Below are positions 1 through 5,691 of a stretch of 7,021 bases of DNA, in pieces. Each line of letters opens with the position of its first letter. Within the stretch, counting starts at the first letter, position 1. Source of the stretch: Candidatus Zixiibacteriota bacterium (GTDB lineage Bacteria; Zixibacteria; MSB-5A5; GN15; JACZUZ01); contig JACZUZ010000101.1 of NCBI GenBank assembly GCA_022572905.1, positions 1-7,021 of the forward strand, given 5' to 3'. The notes below the pieces were generated by a model. The model was not told where the DNA came from. It was given only the letters and a program-made list of their open reading frames with translations, and ran no database searches. The translations under genes were made by a program, and so were the position numbers.

Positions 1-206
1 AGATTCTTTATCTGTTCGTGGAGGAGAATCTGTGTGTGGAGGAAATTGTCGAAAAGGGTTTTGATGAAGACACAGTAAAATGGATTTTGCATGCGGTTGA
101 CAGCAATGAATATAAGCGCCGTCAGTCGGCCCTGTCTTTCAAAGTTACTACACGTTCGTTCGGAATTGGCAGGCGCATGCCAATAGCCGCACAAACAGAA
201 TGTTAG
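1..206 (+). CDS. nadE: Glutamine-dependent NAD+ synthetase, C-terminal end (5' truncated by window)
   Basis: NAD+ synthetase performs the last step of NAD biosynthesis in the cytoplasm: ATP-dependent amidation of nicotinic acid adenine dinucleotide. Only the last 67 codons are present; the first complete codon is at position 3, and the reading frame is open through the left edge. The GTG at position 18 is therefore an internal valine and not a start. The visible end reads ILYLFVEENLCVEEIVEKGF, then a helix ending in DSNEYKRRQ, then FKVTTRSFGIGRRMPIA and a TAG stop. The NEYKRRQ...KVT.R.FG.GRRMPI pattern is the conserved C-terminus of bacterial NadE synthetase domains. In most homologues the linker after KRRQ reads APPGLK; here it is SALSFK, a mild divergence. 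The amidase half cannot be seen, so 'glutamine-dependent' is inferred from the family. The gene converges on the minus-strand dockerin gene, with 87 bases between the two stops. Confidence 0.85.
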   Translation, partial: ILYLFVEENLCVEEIVEKGFDEDTVKWILHAVDSNEYKRRQSALSFKVTTRSFGIGRRMPIAAQTEC

Positions 207-271
207 CGCAGACGTATATTTTTATTTACTGACTTTAATTTGGAAACCAATCAGATTATGGATGGCAAAGC

Positions 272-295
272 AAATCGCCTCCGCTAACGCGGTTT
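272..295. terminator. Possible weak bidirectional terminator between converging genes
   Basis: AAATCGC (272-278) can pair with GCGGTTT (289-295), including one T-G pair, around a 10-base loop. A shorter alternative pairs CCGC (281-284) with GCGG (289-292). It lies between the nadE stop and the stop of the minus-strand dockerin gene and overlaps that second stop codon. There is no strong T-run on either side, so termination here is only a guess from its position between convergent genes. Confidence 0.25.
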
Positions 296-1088
296 ATAAA
301 CCCGTCTGTCCGCAACTCGGTTCCACGCCATCGTTGAAAATATACTTGACGAGAAATGAAACATCGCTCACATCAACTGAATTATCCCCGTTCGCGTCGC
401 ACTGATCAAGACATCCCGGCTGTTCGCCATTCTGGAATATGTACCTTATCAGGTAAATAGGGTCGCCCATATTAACCGAGCCGTCAGCGTCCGCGTCTCC
501 GGGATTGCAACAGCATGCGCCCGTTGACGTCACGCTCACTGCGCCTTCGAATTCAGGATAGCTTGCCGCTGTCCCGGTTGGCTCTTGGTGGACAAATAAG
601 AAATATCCGGCGGGCGGAACAAATATGGAGTCAATTTCAATTGTTGAACCGCTGGGCCATTGAGCCCCCGGTTTCAGAGCAAACCTCATCTCTGACCAGA
701 GCTGATTTGTACCTGCGGGGAGGCTGGGCGCCGAGATCGTGACCCCGCCCATCAATACCGCGGCAAGGCTTTCATATCCAAGCGGGCCGTCTTTGGCGGT
801 AAACCCGGGATAGTCCCATGCCGCCAGAACAGGCGAGAGGGTGACGTCCTTGAGATACCAGTTCGCTGAGTCGCTTGCCCAGCTAAATCCCAGCGAACCC
901 CCGACGATTGAGTCGCTGGTGGAAATATAGACCTGCACCAATAGGTCACCACCATTGGCGCAACGCCAATTCTCGCCGCCCACTATTTGAAGCCTAACAG
1001 TGTCGGCATATATCTTTTCCGCGCTTGCATGGCCAGGCGCCAATAAACAGGCTACTGCAAAGGCGAATACAAGTGATAGTCTTTTCAT
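294..1088 (-). CDS. Secreted beta-rich protein with C-terminal dockerin type I-like domain
   Basis: A 264-residue exported protein of unknown role. Residues 1-23 form a Sec signal peptide (MKR, a hydrophobic stretch, then ASA before EK). Residues about 28-188 are a beta-rich region (for example VRLQIVGG, LLVQVYIST, LGFSWAS) resembling the cohesin/Ig-like modules often placed before dockerins; I cannot name the family. Residues 197-259 are a dockerin pair: first calcium loop DADADGSVNMGD, second DANGDNSVDVSD, each followed by a helix (IYLIRYIF, VSFLVKYIF). Cysteines bracket the module (C192-C194, C226, C230, C259). ATG at 1088 is preceded by GGAAGGA (complement of 1097-1103) eight bases away and by a good promoter, so the start is secure. 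The protein probably acts in the envelope or outside the cell. The dockerin could bind a cohesin encoded elsewhere or simply be a calcium-stabilised tail. Confidence 0.85.
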   Translation of the reverse strand: MKRLSLVFAFAVACLLAPGHASAEKIYADTVRLQIVGGENWRCANGGDLLVQVYISTSDSIVGGSLGFSWASDSANWYLKDVTLSPVLAAWDYPGFTAKDGPLGYESLAAVLMGGVTISAPSLPAGTNQLWSEMRFALKPGAQWPSGSTIEIDSIFVPPAGYFLFVHQEPTGTAASYPEFEGAVSVTSTGACCCNPGDADADGSVNMGDPIYLIRYIFQNGEQPGCLDQCDANGDNSVDVSDVSFLVKYIFNDGVEPSCGQTGL

Positions 1089-1132
1089 AATCGGATTCCT
1101 TCCAATTTAGGCCCAAATGAATACGCGTCCAA

Positions 1133-1161
1133 AAGATAGGACGCTAGTTTCATCATGTCAA
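1133..1161 (-). promoter_or_regulatory. Sigma70-type promoter of the 264-residue dockerin gene
   Basis: Read on the minus strand there is a perfect -35 box TTGACA (complement of 1156-1161), a 17-base spacer, and the -10 box TATCTT (complement of 1133-1138). Transcription would start near 1126 and give a leader of about 37 bases before ATG 1088. The layout matches the promoter of the neighbouring TolB-like gene. Confidence 0.7.
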
Positions 1162-1175
1162 TCGAAATATGAATC

Positions 1176-1212
1176 GTTAGAACTACCTTCTGGAAGAACT
1201 ATGTTCTATAAC
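1176..1212. promoter_or_regulatory. Compound inverted repeat between two dockerin genes
   Basis: GTTAGAAC (1176-1183) is answered by GTTCTATAAC (1203-1212), its inverse with two extra bases. Inside lie CTTCTGGAAG (1187-1196; CTTC/GAAG arms) and AGAACTATGTTCT (1195-1207; five-base arms). It sits in the 3' region of the TolB-like gene and 15 bases upstream of the -35 box of the next gene. It could be a transcript-end hairpin or an operator. There is no T-run to make it a classical terminator, and the AT-rich composition raises the chance of coincidence. Confidence 0.35.
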
Positions 1213-1247
1213 ATGCGCTGGTTCTGCGAAATGCTCGTCTTTTCAAC

Positions 1248-2420
1248 CTAGACACACACAAGCCCACCGGGATTTGGGCAGACGGGCGGAGCGCCGCTCT
1301 GGAAGATATACCTCACGAGAAAAATAGCGTCACCAAGATTGACGTCACCACCGCCATCGGCGTCCGTCTGATCACAGCAGGGAGGAATTATGTGGGCGAA
1401 AGTCATTTTAACGATAAAAACTACGTCAACGATATTGACATCACCGTCATCATCCACATCACCGGGAGTAATGCAAGAGTTGGGAATCGGTTCCCATGAG
1501 CTTTGACCGGGCGCTGAGCCAAAGGCAAAAGGAGCCAGCAGGGTCGGATTGGCGCCACTGCTGTCCATCATCCAGATTGCAACCGTTCCCGGTCCGCCTC
1601 TGTTTGAATCAAAAAGGAGCGCTGTGCCATCTGGCGCCCATTCAGGGTTGTCGCTACTCAGCGGATCTGGCGTTTCGGTAAGCTTGCGCTTGTTAGAACC
1701 GTTAGAGTCCATAACCCAGACCTCGCCAAACTGACCCTCGAATCCTGACCAGAAAGCGATCAAGGCGCCATCGCGGGACCAGACTGGAGCGTTGCTTTCC
1801 GGATAGTCAGGTCCGTTTCCATTGGTTATTTGAATTTTGGCGCCGCCGTCAGCGTCCATTATCCAGATTTGACTTCCGCCGCTCTCTGTTGAGGCATAGA
1901 CGATTCTCTGACCGTCGGAAGACCAGCTTGGCAACAGACTCCAGTTGAATCCTGTTGAATCGAATGTAGTAAATGTGAGTCGCTGTTGGGCTCCTCCATC
2001 AGAATCCATAACCCACACTTCCGGTGATCCGACATCATCAAGCTTTGACGCATAGGCGATCCTACTCCCATCGGGTGACCAGTCGGGTACGAAGTTTTCG
2101 CCCGGCGTTTCAAATGTAAGTTGCGTCTGGTCGTTGCCGTCGGCGTCCATCACCCATATTTCCGCGGAGCCAGTGCGGGTGGATGTGAAGGCGATCAGAG
2201 ATCCGTCTTTCGACCAGGCCGGATAGAAATTTGTTCCGAGCGACGTGAGGCGCTGACGATCCTCTCCGTCGGGGTTGACAGTGAAAATTTGAACCTGTCC
2301 CACAGAGTCGGTGTCGGAGTATGCGATCCTTCCGTTCTGAACGCATTGCGCACGAGTAGTAGCGAGATGCGCCGACAGGCAAGCCCCCGCTAATGCAAGT
2401 ATCAGAGAGATTTTCTTCAT
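1248..2420 (-). CDS. Secreted TolB-like beta-propeller (PD40 repeats) with C-terminal dockerin
   Basis: A 390-residue exported protein. Residues 1-24 are a signal peptide (MKKISLILALAGACL, cleaved near TRA|QC). Residues about 30-312 hold six PD40/WD40-like blades of the TolB type, each with a 'P.WS.DG..IAF.S' strand and an 'IWVMD.DG....LT' strand: WSKDGSLIAF, WSPDGSRIAY, WSSDGQRIVY, WSRDGALIAF, WAPDGTALLF, plus a first blade beginning at RIAYSDT. SSWEP near 308 probably closes the ring. Residues 320-382 are a dockerin pair (DVDDDGDVNIVD and DADGGGDVNLGD). The protein is not TolB itself: it lacks TolB's N-terminal domain and carries a dockerin instead. A start 18 codons upstream (ATG 2474) is open, but it would overlap the promoter. 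ATG 2420 has GGAGGTAG (complement of 2428-2435) seven bases away and begins the signal peptide. The ligand is unknown; propellers of this kind usually serve as binding platforms. Confidence 0.88.
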   Translation of the reverse strand: MKKISLILALAGACLSAHLATTRAQCVQNGRIAYSDTDSVGQVQIFTVNPDGEDRQRLTSLGTNFYPAWSKDGSLIAFTSTRTGSAEIWVMDADGNDQTQLTFETPGENFVPDWSPDGSRIAYASKLDDVGSPEVWVMDSDGGAQQRLTFTTFDSTGFNWSLLPSWSSDGQRIVYASTESGGSQIWIMDADGGAKIQITNGNGPDYPESNAPVWSRDGALIAFWSGFEGQFGEVWVMDSNGSNKRKLTETPDPLSSDNPEWAPDGTALLFDSNRGGPGTVAIWMMDSSGANPTLLAPFAFGSAPGQSSWEPIPNSCITPGDVDDDGDVNIVDVVFIVKMTFAHIIPPCCDQTDADGGGDVNLGDAIFLVRYIFQSGAPPVCPNPGGLVCV

Positions 2421-2462
2421 AAACGGACTACCTCCAATTGAGACACGACTAACAATCAATGA

Positions 2463-2491
2463 AACATACATCACCAGATATACAGTGTCAA
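2463..2491 (-). promoter_or_regulatory. Sigma70-type promoter of the TolB-like dockerin gene
   Basis: On the minus strand: -35 TTGACA (complement of 2486-2491), a 17-base spacer, and -10 TATGTT (complement of 2463-2468). The predicted leader is about 35 bases to ATG 2420. The -35 flank ATATTTCAATTGACA is nearly identical to ATATTTCGATTGACA at the downstream neighbour. It also argues against the longer open frame starting at 2474. Confidence 0.7.
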
Positions 2492-2560
2492 TTGAAATAT
2501 TATCCGCTCAAATGATAGCGTAAATTACGAGTTGGTTCTGCGGAAATAGGACATTTTTGC

Positions 2561-4105
2561 CTATGGACACACGATAATTTGCGGATCAGTGCAAATTGGG
2601 GGATCGCCACCCTGGAAAACATATTTCACAATAAAGGTAGCGTCACCGATGTTGACATCGCCGCCACCATCCGCGTCGGCCTTTTCACAACACGGCGGAG
2701 CCGCGATATTCTGGAAGAGATACTTAACAATATAGGCTGCGTCACCAATATTGACATCACCTCCGTTGTCCACGTCACCGGCGACATCGCAGCAGAATTC
2801 GGTTACCGTTGCATTTTCAATTGTTGGCGTATAATCGGCGTACGTTGATACGAATAAGGGCGAGAATCCGAGGTGCGACGAAATATTCACATTCGTCGCT
2901 TCATTTGGATTTGCGGCGCCGACATTGAATACCAAACTGATAATTGGCCCGGAGCCGGGCGCCAGCGGTCCGCCGGTGGAGCTCAGCCGGTATACTGCGC
3001 GTTTACCAAAGGGGTCCACCGCCAGCGCATCAAGATCCATCTGATCGGAACGCAAGCCTGCGTTTGACACATTGACTAACGTCAATGGCAACGCGCCGCT
3101 CCATGTAAATGGGATTGTGATCCGCGATACGGGAATATAGTTACGGGCATAGACATGTACGGTTGCCTGTCCTCCACCGGGGGCTGTTGTATCCAGCGCC
3201 AAGAGACTATCAGCATGGATTTGAATCAGGTCGGGAACCTGCAAGTCAAATATTCCTTCCGAGGACTCAATCGAAACCGAAACAGAATACGCTCCTGGGT
3301 TCAGGTATGTGTGAGTCGGATTCTGAATCATGGACGAATCTCCATCGCCAAAATCCCAGGTCCATGAAGTCGCTGTGAGTAAAGCCGCCCCTGCAAAACC
3401 TACTACAAGTGATTCCTTACCGAATGTCGTGTCGGCGCTAAGCCGCACTCCCTGAGTGTCAATCGCCATCGCAGTTGACTGCGTGTAAATGTAATCAAAT
3501 AAACTGTTGCCACCCCCGTCGGCAGCGTTCCCGGCGGCGTAAAACGTCACAGGCCCGACGTTCGCCAGCGGCGAAACCCAGCGCACTGTCCAGCCCAGGC
3601 CGGAGTCAACAGATCCATTATCTGTGCCTAAGGAGGTGTGCTTTATATACTGGCGAAATGTTATGACATCCGTTGACTTCTGAGTACGTAATGAGTTAGC
3701 TACAACTAAATCGCCCACCGCATTGTTTCCTGAATCGAGCACTGTGATTTCAAATCCCCAGCGTTGCTGCCCCGGATCCACCAGATGAACGTCAATATCA
3801 ATCGTGTCTGAAGGGAAGAACTGAGCCGGCGCCGAGAGTGTGAGAGACCCGTCACCGCTGTTGAGATCAAAGCTGCTATGACAGTCGACGCAGGTTGACT
3901 CTCCGGGCGCTCCTGTTCTGGCATCAGGCGGCCCGGTGGAAAAACTCAACGGTTCGTCGGAAGAACGTTCACATTCGAGAAACAGATGTTCGGTGTCTGG
4001 CTTATCGTCGGAATGCGCCGTGTTCTGATCTCCAAGAAGAAATACGAACGCGACGTATATTCCAAAAAACGCCCCGATTGGCAGTGAAGCCTTAAGTTTT
4101 CTCAT
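2561..4105 (-). CDS. Modular secreted protein: Reeler-like domain with CxxCH, PKD domain, cohesin-like region, dockerin
   Basis: A 514-residue exported protein of unknown role. Residues 1-31 are a signal or anchor segment (GAFFGIYVAFVFLLG). Residues about 58-210 resemble the Reeler-like ('choice-of-anchor V') domain of bacterial surface proteins. They start with the characteristic RTGAPGESTCVDCH (a single CxxCH, C72/C75/H76) and include the RWGFEITVL strand. Residues about 215-298 contain a PKD fold (WTWDFGDGDSS, NPTHTYLNPGAYSVSVSI). Residues about 300-435 look cohesin-like (ATVHVYARN...ITIPFTWSG, ISLVFNVG). Residues 443-505 are the dockerin pair (DVDNGGDVNIGD and DADGGGDVNIGD), ending IIVCP. 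ATG 4105 has a weak ribosome site (TTGGAG) about 12 bases upstream. No strong -35/-10 pair was found before it, although TATCTT occurs as the complement of 4156-4161. The CxxCH could bind one c-type heme, but it is also a conserved hallmark of this domain, and I would not call the protein a cytochrome. Confidence 0.85.
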   Translation of the reverse strand: MRKLKASLPIGAFFGIYVAFVFLLGDQNTAHSDDKPDTEHLFLECERSSDEPLSFSTGPPDARTGAPGESTCVDCHSSFDLNSGDGSLTLSAPAQFFPSDTIDIDVHLVDPGQQRWGFEITVLDSGNNAVGDLVVANSLRTQKSTDVITFRQYIKHTSLGTDNGSVDSGLGWTVRWVSPLANVGPVTFYAAGNAADGGGNSLFDYIYTQSTAMAIDTQGVRLSADTTFGKESLVVGFAGAALLTATSWTWDFGDGDSSMIQNPTHTYLNPGAYSVSVSIESSEGIFDLQVPDLIQIHADSLLALDTTAPGGGQATVHVYARNYIPVSRITIPFTWSGALPLTLVNVSNAGLRSDQMDLDALAVDPFGKRAVYRLSSTGGPLAPGSGPIISLVFNVGAANPNEATNVNISSHLGFSPLFVSTYADYTPTIENATVTEFCCDVAGDVDNGGDVNIGDAAYIVKYLFQNIAAPPCCEKADADGGGDVNIGDATFIVKYVFQGGDPPICTDPQIIVCP

Positions 4106-4228
4106 TATTGTTTTTCACTCCAAGTATTAATTCATTGATTACGCACATTTCGTGGAAGATAAACCGATTCGACCATTTGTTGGATCTGGATATGATTCAG
4201 TCGTCTTCTCCGTAAGTGAAAATAGCGA

Positions 4229-5155
4229 TTAACCTTGTTTCCGCATTGTACGAATGCGACACCTTAAATCTTTACCTGAATCCCAAGCGGCCGCGTACGA
4301 GCACATTTCAACCATCGCCCACCCGACAACACTTTGGGACTCACCTTCTGACCCCGGAGGACCTCCTGTAAAGCTATTGAATTCGCGAATCATGTGCGCT
4401 TGATCAAAATACCCACACTCATACGCCAATTGTGGCCATGTCGAATACGGATTGCTCCGACGCTTTCGTATCAGGCTACGAAATCGTATCAACCTGCTGA
4501 AGTATCGGGGGCTGTATCCCAGTCGATGTTTGAATTGACGCTGTAACTGTCTCACGCTCATGGAAACATCCGAAGCCACGGTGGCGATTGAAGTATTTCC
4601 AGTCGAGGCAATGATAGATTCAACTGCAGCGCCAATAATCTTGTCGAGTTCGGTTTCAACGGGCTTGTAATTTAGAAGGAATTCATCGAATAGTTTTGGT
4701 ATGACGGATCTTCGCGGTGAGCCGATTCCGGCTTCTTCAAGGCGCTCGGAAAGTCGTTCACCCGCGCGGCCGTACAGTCCTTCAAGTTCGGCGAATCGGT
4801 TTTGGATTATTCTTTCCGAATCCCGCAGAAACAAATGCGCTTTCCCGCGTTGGAACTCAATACCGGCCAGAGCGAAACGCCCGACGAATCTCAAAGTAAA
4901 AGGCGTCTGGAAGTGACCCTTTGCAAAAATCCGCGGACGCGAGCGTGTGGCTCCGGACCCATCAAGAACGTCAACCGACTCTCCCAATTGAAAAACCACA
5001 CTGCAATTGGAGCAAGGATACAGTGTCTGTGTAGAGATTTCGGCGCAAGAATCAATATCTCCGTAAATAGTCCAATAAAGCGAAACCCACGGACGCAAGG
5101 CCGGACAAGGCATCCAACTTTCGTAATAAAGCTTATTGCGTTGATGAATAATCAC
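4229..5155 (-). CDS. AraC-family transcriptional regulator with DUF6597-like N-terminal domain
   Basis: A 308-residue cytoplasmic DNA-binding regulator. Residues about 8-130 match the style of the DUF6597 sensor domain (YYESWMPCPALRPWVSLYWT at the start, FAKGHF, FALAGIEFQRG). Residues 185-264 are the double helix-turn-helix of AraC proteins: first ATVASDVSMSVRQLQRQFKH with RLGYSPRYFSRLIRF, second PQLAYECGYFDQAHMIREFN with SFTG. Both carry the usual family residues. The start is GTG at 5155: an in-frame TAA lies three codons upstream, and the next ATG (5113) would cut off YYESW. No clear ribosome site precedes the GTG, so the exact start is uncertain. After SFTGGPP there is a tail of about 40 residues that most relatives lack. 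The gene lies 123 bases upstream of the modular dockerin gene on the same strand, so it might regulate its neighbours or itself; this is inference from position only. The effector is unknown. Confidence 0.85.
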   Translation of the reverse strand: MIIHQRNKLYYESWMPCPALRPWVSLYWTIYGDIDSCAEISTQTLYPCSNCSVVFQLGESVDVLDGSGATRSRPRIFAKGHFQTPFTLRFVGRFALAGIEFQRGKAHLFLRDSERIIQNRFAELEGLYGRAGERLSERLEEAGIGSPRRSVIPKLFDEFLLNYKPVETELDKIIGAAVESIIASTGNTSIATVASDVSMSVRQLQRQFKHRLGYSPRYFSRLIRFRSLIRKRRSNPYSTWPQLAYECGYFDQAHMIREFNSFTGGPPGSEGESQSVVGWAMVEMCSYAAAWDSGKDLRCRIRTMRKQG

Positions 5156-5455
5156 ATCGGATTACAACAGTAGCTGTGAGGTCAACAACTCCTGTGGCCA
5201 TTCCTTTATGTTTGACTTCGTAGTGTTCTGCGCCCGATGAGGTACTAAACTGCGGCGTCGCGACTAGCAGAATATAACGCAATATTCATCAGCTCCAAGA
5301 CATTTGTGGGAGTGGGTGAGGAGCTGTGATCAAGGCCATCATATTGCGCCGTCAAAAGAATAGCCGCCTTATCATACGGAACCCGTGTTGTTCCAATGGC
5401 TTAGAGTTATGATGTTGAGCGAAAGATCAGCGTTCACGGGGAATGACTAACCACG
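5156..5455. other. Gene-free stretch between AraC regulator and dus relic
   Basis: No supported gene on either strand; all frames are short and broken. A possible AraC-gene promoter on the minus strand is TTGGAG (complement of 5293-5298), 16 bases, TATATT (complement of 5271-5276): a good -10 but a poor -35. CAGCTCC (5290-5296) and GGAGCTG (5320-5326) form a seven-base inverted repeat around 23 bases, and GGAAC/GTTCC (5378-5382, 5390-5394) a smaller one. ATG at 5443 after CACGGGGA could be the former start of the dus relic, but it is out of frame with the homology, and its 54-codon frame shows nothing else. The stretch is probably a promoter region plus decayed coding sequence. Confidence 0.5.
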
Positions 5456-5659
5456 AACAAACACCCGATTCTCGCGCTGGCGCTGATAGCGGAAGTCACC
5501 GATGTGACGTTTCGGTTGATTATCGCCAGATACGGCTAGACGCACGTGATGTTCTCCGAGTTTGCATCCTGCAATGGCCCCTGCTCTGTTGTTCGGGGGA
5601 AAACTAACTTACTTTCGCGGCGCTGGATGCTTGAGTATATTCAACGGAGTCTGGTAGTA
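5456..5659 (+). pseudogene. Decayed N-terminal fragment of a tRNA-dihydrouridine synthase gene (dus relic)
   Basis: Read in the frame of position 5462, this stretch gives HPILALALIAEVTDVTFRLI, then IARYG, a TAG stop (5537-5539), then THVMFSEFASCNGPCS. The intact Dus encoded just downstream reads RPIITLAPMADVTDAAFRRI, IAKYG, KPPVMFTEFVSCDGLCS at residues 26-67. By hand count 25 of 42 residues and 85 of 126 bases agree without gaps. The stop replaces lysine 50 by one base change (AAG to TAG). Beyond it, GKTNLL and EYIQRSLVV still echo GRPNLL and HETERPIVA with one extra codon; homology then fades. The remaining three quarters, including the catalytic-cysteine region, is absent, so no function is possible. 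Many codon differences are silent (CCA/CCG, GAC/GAT, TTC/TTT, TGT/TGC) and several others conservative, which points to an old paralogue or xenologue that evolved under selection before it decayed. Confidence 0.8.
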
Positions 5660-5691
5660 ATTAATGAATTCATTCATAGAAGAATCCAACC

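Noticed and set aside
2121..2393. 90-codon plus-strand frame (and 2110-2382 minus shadow) over the TolB-like gene
   Set aside because: Both are out-of-frame readings of the PD40 repeats, without start signals or family patterns.
2421..2474. Longer start (ATG 2474) for the TolB-like gene
   Set aside because: It would put 18 residues before the signal peptide and overlap the -10 and -35 boxes, while ATG 2420 has a strong ribosome site and begins a normal signal peptide.
2640..2790. Repeated GCGTCACC..TTGACATC blocks that could look like a repeat array
   Set aside because: They are the coding sequences of the two calcium loops of the dockerin module, repeated also near 1330; the spacing follows the protein domain and there are no CRISPR-like spacers.
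2561..4105. Calling the modular protein a c-type cytochrome because of CxxCH
   Set aside because: There is only one CxxCH, no distal Met or multi-heme pattern, and the motif is part of the Reeler-like domain signature.
4802..5173. 123-codon plus-strand open frame opposite the AraC regulator gene
   Set aside because: It lies wholly antisense to a clear AraC protein, has a basic low-complexity composition without a family pattern, and has no ribosome site.
5443..5607. 54-codon open frame from ATG 5443 as a small gene
   Set aside because: Its translation has no recognisable features, while another frame over the same bases clearly matches Dus; at most the ATG is the old start of the relic.
5663..5674. 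Perfect 12-base palindrome AATGAATTCATT upstream of dus
   Set aside because: AT-rich palindromes of this size arise easily by chance and there is no second copy or operator context in the window.
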